From Bacteroidota bacterium (GTDB lineage Bacteria > Bacteroidota > Bacteroidia > Bacteroidales > VadinHA17), in contig JAUVHQ010000139.1 in NCBI GenBank assembly GCA_030593185.1, positions 1 to 6,045 on the forward strand: DNA of 6,045 bases. Direction: 5' to 3'. Position numbers and translations under genes: made by a program. The notes below the pieces were generated by a model. It ran no database searches, was not told the origin of the DNA, and was given only the letters and a program-made list of their open reading frames with translations. Shown one piece after another: positions 1-5,716 of this stretch (the stretch's first letter is position 1; every line of letters starts with the position of its first letter).

Positions 1-298
1 ATATCTTTCGTGATCCATAATTAATTGAATATCGTCGTTTTTCAATGCGCTTGCCCTCTGTATGTGGCCATAAACTATTAAAAGGTGCTTTTGTAATTTC
101 TGTCTCAATCTCTTTTCGCTTTAATGATCCTTCCTCTTTGATAGTCAGATAGTACCGTTTTCCCATGGACCTGATTCTAAGTTCCGGGCCATTCTCACAC
201 AGGATCAGGTATCCCTGGCTGATATTTACAGGTTTTGTCCTAGTAATATCGCCTGGTAATCGTCCAATAAGGAATTTTCTTTCAATTTCCCAACCCAT
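1..298 (-). CDS. CYTH-domain protein (triphosphate tunnel metalloenzyme fold), partial
   Basis: The reading frame starts at the ATG at 298-296 and stays open for 99 codons to the left edge, so the C-terminal part is missing. Residues 4-8 (EIERK, within MGWEIERKFLI) are the ExExK signature that opens CYTH domains. The expected later elements follow in order: ELRIR at 39-43, LTIK at 51-54, EIETEI at 63-68 and a basic strand IEKRRY at 85-90. In this family the acidic residues hold divalent metal and the basic ones hold a triphosphate inside an eight-stranded tunnel. Members include inorganic triphosphatases, thiamine triphosphatase and class IV adenylate cyclase. The early ExExK motif and the spacing fit the short single-domain bacterial proteins (about 155 residues). 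Substrate cannot be decided here; triphosphatase is the usual guess. The start is supported by the ExExK position; the leader is A-rich with no clear Shine-Dalgarno site. Family call is firm, function is not. Confidence 0.88.
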   Translation of the reverse strand, partial: MGWEIERKFLIGRLPGDITRTKPVNISQGYLILCENGPELRIRSMGKRYYLTIKEEGSLKRKEIETEITKAPFNSLWPHTEGKRIEKRRYSINYGSRKI

Positions 299-337
299 CT
301 TTTTTTTATGTAAATTAATAGTTTATACTTTAAATTC

Positions 338-368
338 CAAACGAAGGAGCATTAAAAGATAATAACAA
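338..368 (-). promoter_or_regulatory. Candidate Bacteroidota-type promoter for the CYTH gene
   Basis: On the minus strand, TTG (368-366) is followed after 20 nt by TTCGTTTG (345-338), which matches the Bacteroidota -7 pattern TAnnTTTG at all but one fixed position. The spacing fits the known -33/-7 arrangement. Transcription would begin near 331, giving a leader of about 33 nt before the ATG at 298. It is a pattern match only. Confidence 0.4.
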
Positions 369-432
369 CTATTTGAAATAATAAAAGTTTTCAATTTCTA
401 AGAAAAAAAAACAATTTATGAAGATAAAAAGC

Positions 433-440
433 TATCTTTG
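433..440 (+). promoter_or_regulatory. Bacteroidota -7 element for the cold-shock gene
   Basis: TATCTTTG is an exact match to TAnnTTTG, the -7 element of the Bacteroidota primary sigma factor. I find no clear TTG at the -33 position (roughly 408-415), so the call rests on the -7 box. Transcription from about 447 would give a leader of roughly 147 nt before the cold-shock start codon, which fits the long 5' leaders known for cspA-type genes. Confidence 0.5.
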
Positions 441-446
441 CAAAAA

Positions 447-593
447 AAAGGAACTATATGTTCTCTGTGTCAAATATACCTTATATATTTACAACTTAGA
501 AAACTAAATCTGAACAATATAAACGAAATACAGCTAATTTACGTTAGCAAATGAATTTTTCCATATTTTTTTAATTTATTGAATAATAACAAA
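447..593 (+). promoter_or_regulatory. Long AT-rich 5' leader of the cold-shock gene
   Basis: Inferred untranslated leader between the -7 box and the start codon. It is very A/T-rich. It holds one small hairpin: GCTAAT at 533-538 pairs with GTTAGC at 543-548 (one U-G pair) around a four-base loop. It also holds a short open frame (ATG 551 to TAA 574, seven codons, MNFSIFF) ending 19 nt before the cold-shock ATG. Long structured leaders act as temperature-dependent regulators in E. coli cspA; a like role here is inference, and the small open frame may be chance. Confidence 0.35.
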
Positions 594-785
594 ATGAAAA
601 CAGGTAAAGTAAAATTTTTTGATGAAACTAAAGGTTTCGGATTTATTATTGATGAAGAAACAGGAACTGACTATTTTGTGCATGTTTCCGGTTTAATCGA
701 CAAGATCACTGAAGATGATAAAGTAACCTTTGAACTGACTGAAGGTAAAAAAGGATTAAATGCAGTTAACGTTAAGTTAGCATAA
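594..785 (+). CDS. csp: Cold-shock domain protein (CspA family)
   Basis: A 63-residue single cold-shock domain, full length for the family. It binds single-stranded RNA and DNA without strict sequence preference and is thought to act in the cytoplasm as an RNA chaperone that keeps mRNA unfolded. RNP1 is visible at residues 13-18 (KGFGFI) and RNP2 at 27-31 (YFVHV); the opening MKTGKVKFF and the closing GLNAVNV are typical. I start it at the ATG at 594, giving MKTGKVKF, because that is where homologues begin. An in-frame TTG at 579 would add five residues (MNNNK), which are unlikely to be real. There is no Shine-Dalgarno site, as is common in Bacteroidota. The gene stands alone, with its own promoter-like box upstream and a strong intrinsic terminator 25 nt after the stop. 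Whether it is cold-induced cannot be read from the sequence; many cspA paralogues are constitutive. Confidence 0.96.
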   Translation: MKTGKVKFFDETKGFGFIIDEETGTDYFVHVSGLIDKITEDDKVTFELTEGKKGLNAVNVKLA

Positions 786-810
786 ATATTTAATTAAACT
801 ATTTTGCATC

Positions 811-843
811 AAAGCCCGGCTAATTATTGCCGGGCTTTTTTTT
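811..843 (+). terminator. Rho-independent terminator of the cold-shock gene
   Basis: A perfect 10-bp stem (AAAGCCCGGC at 811-820 with GCCGGGCTTT at 829-838) closes an 8-nt loop (TAATTATT) and runs into eight T residues at 836-843. It lies 25 nt after the stop codon. Read on the minus strand it ends in only three T residues, so it is mainly a plus-strand terminator. Confidence 0.95.
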
Positions 844-960
844 GAATACACTTTATTTTAGCTGTAAATAACTAGTTACTGGTTGCTGATTTGTCAAACC
901 TCAAATTCTCTATTCTTCCTTACTCACCCATACTGACGCTTCCTACAGTCGGTCAGCACA
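844..960. other. Intergenic spacer with a possible degenerate dispersed repeat
   Basis: No gene is seen. The segment at about 930-962 is richer in GC than its surroundings and has CTGAC (933-937) opposite GTCAG (952-956), which can pair. Its wording resembles, from memory, a corrupted copy of the short imperfect palindromes of the type CTTCGAC...CTCAGCACAGG that are scattered between genes in many Bacteroidota. No search was run, so treat this as a guess. Confidence 0.3.
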
Positions 961-962
961 GG

Positions 963-1047
963 CTCAACTTACTCAACTACTCAACTCTTCTTCACTCTTC
1001 ATTCTTCCCTTTTAACTTTATTACTTTCAACTTTCAACTTCTTCTTC
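963..1047 (-). repeat. Low-complexity short-unit repeat tract A, overlapping the kinase stop codon
   Basis: Read on the minus strand, the tract is purine-rich and built of short units. TTGAAAG occurs twice in tandem (1037-1024). A spacer follows, then GAAGAATGAAGAGTGAAG (1007-990), then GTTGAGTA twice in tandem (985-970) and a third GTTGAG (968-963). It begins inside the last codons of the histidine kinase and runs on past them. Tract B carries the TTGAAAG and GAAGAATGAAGRGTGAAG parts in the opposite orientation, and tract C carries GTTGAGTA. Confidence 0.7.
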
Positions 1048-2574
1048 CTCATTCGGCAGACTGACAATAAACTTACTGCCCTTAGCAATCTCGCTTTCAA
1101 CACGGATATCCCCGTTATTCATTGCAACAAATTCCTTACATAATACTAATCCCAATCCTGTACCTTTTTCATTAGCAGTACCCGGGTTGGAAGAATCTGC
1201 ATCAATACGGAAAATGTTATTAATATCTTTCTTTTTAATCCCCATACCTGTATCGGCTATAGTGATTTCAACAGACTTGCCGGTATCCTGAGCACTAATT
1301 TTAATACTTCCCTTTTCATAAGTGAATTTAATTGCATTTGAAAGCAGGTTTCTTATCACGGTAGTTATCATATTTATATCGGCAAAAACCTGCAGATGTT
1401 CAGGGATATCGACTGAAATGGCAATATTCTTTTTCTTCGCGTTATCATTTAACAGATCAATTGTGTTAATAACAATATCATAAATCCTTGTTTTGGCAGG
1501 TTCGAATATAATCCTGCCTGTTTGTGTTCCTGACCACTCAAGCAGGTTATTCAATAGATTATAGGTTTCCTGGCTGACTTTATAGATACTTTCAGCCATT
1601 TCTTTGATTTCTGCTTTGCTAAAAGCCTCAGTCTCATTATATAGCATTTCGGAGAAGCCAATGATTGAATTGAATGGGCTACGGAGGTCATGACTGATAA
1701 TCGAGAAAAACTTGTCTTTAGCTGCATTAAGTTCCTGTAATTTCTTTTCGCTTTCTTTCAGTGCGTTTTCTGCTTCTTTTTGTGCGGTAATATCCCGTAT
1801 CGTTCCCTGGAAAGCAATCACTTCACCTTTATCGTCTTTTATTGGTACCGATGTAATAAGTGTATTGATAACAGTGTCATCTTTTTTTCGCAGATTTACA
1901 GCAAAATTTTTTGTAAATCCTTGATTTTCAACTTGCCGGGCATGTTTTTTTCTATCAGCCGGATTCTCATATAAATCGGTAATTTTGATCTTTTCTAACT
2001 CTTTCTTGTTTTCATAACCAAAAAATTCAGGAGCACTGTCACTCATATCAAGCCATTCTCCTTCTTTCGAAGAAATAAAGATGCAGTCCTTTGAAGTTCT
2101 GAAGAAACTACGGTATTTTTCTTCACTCTCCTGCAGATTGGTTGTTCTTTCTTCAACTATTTTTTCAAGATGATCGCGATACTTTTGCAGCTCTTTTTCT
2201 GTCTTTTTGGTCTTGGTTATATCTCTTACTGTTGCCGTTAATAATTTCTTACCTTCCAATTTAACCATGGTTAACAAAACAGTTGCAGGAAACTCATCAC
2301 CATTAATTCTTTTATGTGTCCATTCGAAGAAATGCGAACCATTTCGCATTGCCTTTCCTATCATTTTTCTGGCTTTTTCAGAAGAAAGCTGTCCATCCGG
2401 TTGATATTCCGGGGATAGATCACCGGGGGTTTTAGAAGAAAACTCTTTTTCATTCTTTGCCCCAAACATTTCGAGTGTAGCTTTGTTCCCTGCAGTAAAC
2501 AGCCATTCAGGTGGGGCAAGCAACATTATTGCATCCCTAGAAGATTCAAACAGGATTTTGTATTTTTTTTCCAT
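1027..2574 (-). CDS. PAS-PAS sensor histidine kinase (orphan, no membrane segment)
   Basis: A 515-residue kinase from the ATG at 2574. Order: PAS 1 at about 5-122, with the SPEYQPDG signature (54-61) and closing TVRDIT (115-120); a probable coiled coil at 123-152; PAS 2 at about 153-268 with closing TIRDIT (258-263); a second helix; HisKA with the H-box SHDLRSPFNS and predicted phospho-acceptor His295; HATPase_c with the N-box NLLSNAIKFT (409-418), G1 DTGMGI (441-446) and G2 GTGLGL (471-476). All catalytic motifs are intact. It should autophosphorylate in response to a ligand or redox signal sensed by the PAS domains and pass phosphate to a response regulator, but none is encoded here and there is no receiver domain. 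The frame stays open upstream to 2772; I reject that 66-residue extension because it translates AT-rich and repeat DNA and PAS 1 begins right after Met 1. The last residues (EEEEVES) and the TGA stop come from repeat tract A. Confidence 0.9.
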   Translation of the reverse strand: MEKKYKILFESSRDAIMLLAPPEWLFTAGNKATLEMFGAKNEKEFSSKTPGDLSPEYQPDGQLSSEKARKMIGKAMRNGSHFFEWTHKRINGDEFPATVLLTMVKLEGKKLLTATVRDITKTKKTEKELQKYRDHLEKIVEERTTNLQESEEKYRSFFRTSKDCIFISSKEGEWLDMSDSAPEFFGYENKKELEKIKITDLYENPADRKKHARQVENQGFTKNFAVNLRKKDDTVINTLITSVPIKDDKGEVIAFQGTIRDITAQKEAENALKESEKKLQELNAAKDKFFSIISHDLRSPFNSIIGFSEMLYNETEAFSKAEIKEMAESIYKVSQETYNLLNNLLEWSGTQTGRIIFEPAKTRIYDIVINTIDLLNDNAKKKNIAISVDIPEHLQVFADINMITTVIRNLLSNAIKFTYEKGSIKISAQDTGKSVEITIADTGMGIKKKDINNIFRIDADSSNPGTANEKGTGLGLVLCKEFVAMNNGDIRVESEIAKGSKFIVSLPNEEEEVES

Positions 2575-2623
2575 ACTGAAGTGAAAATATTTTGGAAATG
2601 TCTTTTGAAGTTTTTGAACGAAC

Positions 2624-2655
2624 CAAATTACTAAAATAATAAAAATATTGATCAA
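2624..2655 (-). promoter_or_regulatory. Weak candidate promoter for the histidine kinase
   Basis: On the minus strand, TTG (2655-2653) is followed after 22 nt by TAATTTG (2630-2624), one base shorter than the Bacteroidota TAnnTTTG pattern. It would give a leader of about 40 nt before the ATG at 2574. If real, it would place the repeat tract just outside the transcript and support the short start. Confidence 0.25.
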
Positions 2656-2701
2656 TTGAAAGTTTGAAGAATGAAGGGTGAAGGAAACGATGAACGATGA
2701 G
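2656..2701 (+). repeat. Low-complexity short-unit repeat tract B upstream of the kinase
   Basis: On the plus strand: TTGAAAG (2656-2662), TTTGAAG (2663-2669) overlapping GAAGAATGAAGGGTGAAG (2666-2683), then CGATGAA and CGATGAG in tandem (2688-2701). The 18-mer differs at one base from the minus-strand copy at 1007-990, and TTGAAAG precedes it in both places, so A and B are copies of one composite element in opposite orientation on the two sides of the kinase gene. Confidence 0.65.
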
Positions 2702-2811
2702 TGTACGTTACTGAACACCTGAATGTACGCTATTATAACAGTTATTGGATTATATAAATATGATAAATCCATACAAAAAACTGAATACTAGATACATAAC
2801 AAGTTTAGCAT

Positions 2812-2819
2812 TATATTTG
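2812..2819 (+). promoter_or_regulatory. Bacteroidota -7 element for the permease gene
   Basis: TATATTTG is an exact match to TAnnTTTG. It lies 42 nt before the permease ATG, giving a leader of about 36 nt. No clear TTG is seen at -33. In AT-rich DNA such a match can occur by chance, but its place just before the gene is right. Confidence 0.45.
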
Positions 2820-2841
2820 ATATAAATTCAGGGTAAATAAA

Positions 2842-2865
2842 ATGTCAAACAGGTTTTCGGTATGA
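2842..2865 (+). other. Possible seven-codon leader ORF overlapping the permease start (ATGA)
   Basis: ATG at 2842 opens a frame of seven codons (MSNRFSV) whose TGA stop at 2863-2865 overlaps the permease ATG at 2862 as ATGA, the arrangement seen in translational coupling. It lies downstream of the predicted transcription start. So short a frame may well be chance. Confidence 0.2.
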
Positions 2866-5279
2866 TAAGACATTATTTCATAATAGCCTACAGGAACATT
2901 ATTCGTCATTTAAATTACTCCCTTTTAAACATTGGAGGACTGGCTATTGGATTAGCCAGTTATATTTTTATTGCGATATACATTAATGACGAGATAAGCT
3001 ATGACAAATTCCATGAAAAGGCAGACCGTATATACAGGGTTAATCGCCTGTATAATTCAAATGACGTAAATGAGGATGCTGCCACCTGTTCATTTCCTTT
3101 AGCACCTGCACTTGAATTTGACTATCCGGATATTGTGGAAAGCACCTGCCGGTTCTTTGATTTCCAGGTTTCTAAAATATTTTTCGAGTACCGTGAAGAT
3201 ACCAACAATATTGTAAAATATAATGAAAGAGGTTTCTTTCTGGTTGATTCAACTATATTTGACATATTCATATTCCCTTTCGTAAAGGGTGATCCTGCTA
3301 CTGCATTAAATAGTCCCAATACAATTGTTCTTACATCATCTGCTGCTAAACGGTATTTTGGGAATAAAGATCCTATTGGAAAAACTTTAATTGCAGAAGA
3401 GGGACTGAATTTTGAAGTTACAGGTGTTATTGAAGATGTTCCTTCACAATCACATTTCAAATTTGATATTCTGGGATCAATGTCAACATATCGTCAATTG
3501 TGGGGGGGAGAGCTGCCACGGACCTGGATTTGGAATCCCTGCTGGACATATGTGCTGTTACATGAAAATGTTTCACCTGACATCCTGGAAGAAAAATTTC
3601 CTGATTTCTACCTGAACCATTATTCCGACCTGTCTAACCAGGATGTGACACTTTATCTGCAAAAACTATTACATATTCATCTGCAGTCGCATCATGATTA
3701 TGAAATGCATCCAAACGGTAACATATTATATATGTATATTTTGTCTGCAATTGCTCTTATCATACTTGTACTTGCATGTATAAATTTTATGAACCTGACA
3801 ACAGCTAATTCGGCTTCAAGGTCTATGGAAATTGGGATAAAGAAGGTTTTTGGAGGAAGCAGGGGTAAGCTGACCGCTCAATTTATTAGTGAAACAATTA
3901 TCCAGAGCCTTATTGCACTTGCTATTGCGGGTATAATAATAGAGTCGTTTCTGACTTTATTTAATAAATTTACCGGAAAAAATATTAATCAGGGTTTGTT
4001 ATTTCAGCCTGCGGGTATTCTTCTTGCAATACTAGTTGCTGTTTTTACCGGTTTTCTCGCAGGAGGATACCCTGCTGTTTTCCTTTCATCTTTCAAACCG
4101 GTAGCTGTTTTGCAGGGAAATTTAAGCAAAGGTACCAAAAGTGGTATAGCCCGTGAGATCCTTGTAATTGCACAATTTTCTATTTCTATTGCCCTGATTA
4201 TTGGCACACTGGTTGTTTTTTCACAATTAAGATTTATCAGGAATGCCGACCTTGGATTTAAAAAGGACCAGATCATACTAATTCCGACAGTAGGACAAAT
4301 AGTAATCAACTATGACGCATTTAAAGAAAATCTATTAAAACATACTGAGGTGGAATATGTTACAGGGATGGAGGATATTATCGGAGTTAATCATAACACC
4401 CACCAGGTAATTATCGAAGATTTATCAAATAACCAAAAATATTGGTATCCAATGTTTATGGTACGTCATGATTTTATTGAAACATTTAATATTGAAGTGG
4501 TTGAAGGCCGTTCATTCTCTAAAGAAATTACTTCTGATAATGTAAATGCAATTATGATAAACGAGAAGATGGTAAAAAACCTTGGCTGGACAAATGAAGA
4601 AGCTATTGGAAAAAGTATCCGGTCAGACGGAAAGGAAAAGGTTATTGGAGTTTTTAGGGATTTCCATGTTCTTTCTTTACATAAACCTATTAATAACTTT
4701 ATACTTGATATTTTAAAAAATCCCAACAACCCAGCTGGTCTTACCCGTTTTATTGCTATAAGGGTAAATACAAATAATTACAAGAAAACACTATCATTTA
4801 TTAAAAATGAATGGAACCGGTTTGCACCAACACGTCCCTTCGAGTATTCTTTTCTCGATACGGAACTTGATAATCTGTATAAAAATGAAATTAAATTTGG
4901 TAAGTTTTCGTTAGTATTAACAATACTTGCATTGTTTATTGCATCTCTTGGATTGGTTGGCCTGGCTTCTTTTCTTGCCGCACAGAGAACCAAAGAAATT
5001 GGTGTAAGAAGGGTTTTTGGGGCAAGAATACAGGATGTAGTAAAGTTGTTATTCAATGAATTTATCCGCCTGATCCTGGTTGCAAACCTGATTGCCTGGC
5101 CATTTGCATATTTTGTTACAACCAGATGGTTGCAAAATTTCTCACAGAAAACAGATGTTAGCTGGACTCTTTACCTTTTTGCAGGTTTGGTCACACTTAT
5201 AATCGCCTTGATTATAACTACATACAGAGCGGTTATAACATCCTCACGAAACCCGGCTGATACAATAAGACACAAGTAA
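2862..5279 (+). CDS. ABC transporter permease, MacB/FtsX type, duplicated, no ATPase domain
   Basis: An 805-residue inner-membrane protein, the usual length for the Bacteroidota two-module FtsX permeases. Predicted layout: TM1 at 21-41 (LLNIGGLAIGLASYIF), a periplasmic MacB_PCD-type domain at about 43-285, TM2-4 at about 288-308, 343-365 and 383-405, TM5 at about 432-455, a second periplasmic domain at about 460-675, and TM6-8 at about 680-703, 730-752 and 768-786. The two FtsX cytoplasmic coupling segments are visible: SMEIGIKKVFGGSRGKL (321-337) and KEIGVRRVFGARIQDV (711-726). Family tags GYPAVFLSSFKPVAVLQG (402-419) and the closing RNPADTIRHK are present. MacB-type systems work as mechanotransmitters that use ATP hydrolysis by a separate subunit to move periplasmic segments, rather than as channels; substrates include drugs, peptides and lipoproteins. 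There is no Walker motif and no ATPase gene in the window. The start is the first ATG matching the canonical N-terminus (MIRHYFIIAYRN). Transported substrate unknown. Confidence 0.95.
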   Translation: MIRHYFIIAYRNIIRHLNYSLLNIGGLAIGLASYIFIAIYINDEISYDKFHEKADRIYRVNRLYNSNDVNEDAATCSFPLAPALEFDYPDIVESTCRFFDFQVSKIFFEYREDTNNIVKYNERGFFLVDSTIFDIFIFPFVKGDPATALNSPNTIVLTSSAAKRYFGNKDPIGKTLIAEEGLNFEVTGVIEDVPSQSHFKFDILGSMSTYRQLWGGELPRTWIWNPCWTYVLLHENVSPDILEEKFPDFYLNHYSDLSNQDVTLYLQKLLHIHLQSHHDYEMHPNGNILYMYILSAIALIILVLACINFMNLTTANSASRSMEIGIKKVFGGSRGKLTAQFISETIIQSLIALAIAGIIIESFLTLFNKFTGKNINQGLLFQPAGILLAILVAVFTGFLAGGYPAVFLSSFKPVAVLQGNLSKGTKSGIAREILVIAQFSISIALIIGTLVVFSQLRFIRNADLGFKKDQIILIPTVGQIVINYDAFKENLLKHTEVEYVTGMEDIIGVNHNTHQVIIEDLSNNQKYWYPMFMVRHDFIETFNIEVVEGRSFSKEITSDNVNAIMINEKMVKNLGWTNEEAIGKSIRSDGKEKVIGVFRDFHVLSLHKPINNFILDILKNPNNPAGLTRFIAIRVNTNNYKKTLSFIKNEWNRFAPTRPFEYSFLDTELDNLYKNEIKFGKFSLVLTILALFIASLGLVGLASFLAAQRTKEIGVRRVFGARIQDVVKLLFNEFIRLILVANLIAWPFAYFVTTRWLQNFSQKTDVSWTLYLFAGLVTLIIALIITTYRAVITSSRNPADTIRHK

Positions 5280-5430
5280 GGAGAAAAGAAGGCAGAAGGC
5301 AGAAGGCAGAAGGGAAGAAAGGTGAGTGGTTGAGTAAAGTGATTAGTTGAGTAGGAAGATGTGAGAGGGTGAAAATGCGAAAAGGAGAGGGGGCGAAGAG
5401 GGACAAAGAGAAGAGGAGAAAGATAATATA
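5280..5430 (+). repeat. Purine-rich short-unit repeat tract C directly after the permease
   Basis: The roughly 150 nt after the TAA are almost all A and G with scattered T and hardly any C. It opens with AGAAGGC repeated three times (5287-5307), then AGAA GGGAAGAAAGG. GTTGAGTA follows at 5329-5336 and again at 5346-5353, the same octamer that is tandem in tract A. The rest is G/A-rich (GAGAGGG, AAGGAGAGGGGG, AAGAGAAGAGGAGAAAG). No frame in it looks like a gene. Confidence 0.75.
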
Positions 5431-5456
5431 AAATGGTACAGGAAACCAAAGTAAAC

Positions 5457-5506
5457 GCGCCGGAACTACCGATTTTAACTAGTACCACTACCGTTACATC
5501 CGGCGC
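5457..5506. repeat. Inverted repeat with 8-bp perfect arms, 34-nt loop
   Basis: GCGCCGGA at 5457-5464 pairs perfectly with TCCGGCGC at 5499-5506, a GC-only core in AT-rich surroundings. The loop holds a direct repeat ACTACCG (5465-5471 and 5487-5493) and the palindrome ACTAGT (5478-5483). It lies between the 3' ends of the convergent permease and small membrane protein genes, where a terminator would be expected, but neither side has a proper T-run. Confidence 0.55.
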
Positions 5507-5512
5507 AAGAAA

Positions 5513-5716
5513 CTATGCCTTTTCAAATTCAGAATACCACCACCATGCGAAGAGACCAATAATACAAATCCCCAGTATTCCTTCGCCTAAAGCTGAGGGA
5601 ACGGAATTAATTAAAATATTCTTTAAAATTCCGAGGATAACAGATACTGCGGCAATTACAGGTATCCATTCAAAATGATAACGGATAAACAAAATGTATA
5701 ACCCCAGCAATATCAA
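5513..5716 (-). CDS. Small hydrophobic membrane protein of unknown function, start uncertain
   Basis: I do not recognise this protein. The frame ends at the TAG at 5515-5513. From the TTG at 5716 it gives 67 residues; membrane-like sequence continues in frame upstream to the TAA at 5758-5756 (NYIFWIISGLLTGLILLGLY), so the true protein may be about 80 residues with three helices: the upstream one, WIPVIAAVSVILGILKNILI and GILGICIIGLFAWWWY, ending in a short charged tail. No ATG exists in the open stretch; only CTG 5728, TTG 5716 and TTG 5710 are available. Either a rare start is used or the 5' end is damaged. I prefer this strand over the opposite frame (ATG at 5433), which gives a compositionally odd, non-hydrophobic product. 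The gene is convergent with the permease and divergent from the yggS-like gene, 219 nt away. Family and function unknown. Confidence 0.5.
   Translation of the reverse strand: MILLGLYILFIRYHFEWIPVIAAVSVILGILKNILINSVPSALGEGILGICIIGLFAWWWYSEFEKA

Larger units (their letters stand above)
2575..2861. other. Divergent intergenic region between kinase and permease
   Basis: About 290 nt separate the kinase start (minus strand) from the permease start (plus strand). The region holds a candidate kinase promoter, repeat tract B, and an exact -7 box for the permease. The rest is AT-rich with no recognisable gene. A kinase-frame ORF runs through most of it, but its translation is a mixture of repeat-derived serine/phenylalanine residues and AT-driven isoleucine/phenylalanine. 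Confidence 0.6.

Noticed and set aside
165..362. Plus-strand open frame of 65 codons near the left edge
   Set aside because: It is antisense to the CYTH-domain gene, whose ExExK motif and other family motifs are clear.
458..499. A 13-codon open frame (ATG 458 to TAG 499) in the cold-shock leader
   Set aside because: Short frames are expected by chance in AT-rich DNA; no ribosome binding signal or other support is visible.
963..2701. Inverted flanks of the kinase as ends of an insertion sequence
   Set aside because: No transposase or other recombinase is encoded between them, the repeats are low-complexity and no target-site duplication is evident; kept only as a repeat-bracketed gene.
3122..5056. 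Several minus-strand frames inside the permease (3122-3460, 4004-4309, 4466-4729, 4778-5056)
   Set aside because: All are shadows antisense to a complete, motif-rich permease gene.
5287..5311. Tandem AGAAGGC units as a possible CRISPR array
   Set aside because: The units are 7 bp, directly adjacent, with no spacers and no cas genes nearby.
5171..5488. Minus-strand open frame of 105 codons over the permease 3' end
   Set aside because: It translates the purine tract in reverse into serine/proline/leucine-rich sequence and then runs antisense to the permease.
5433..5678. Plus-strand open frame of 81 codons after the permease
   Set aside because: It runs antisense to the hydrophobic minus-strand frame, starts next to the purine tract, crosses the inverted repeat and has no recognisable domain.
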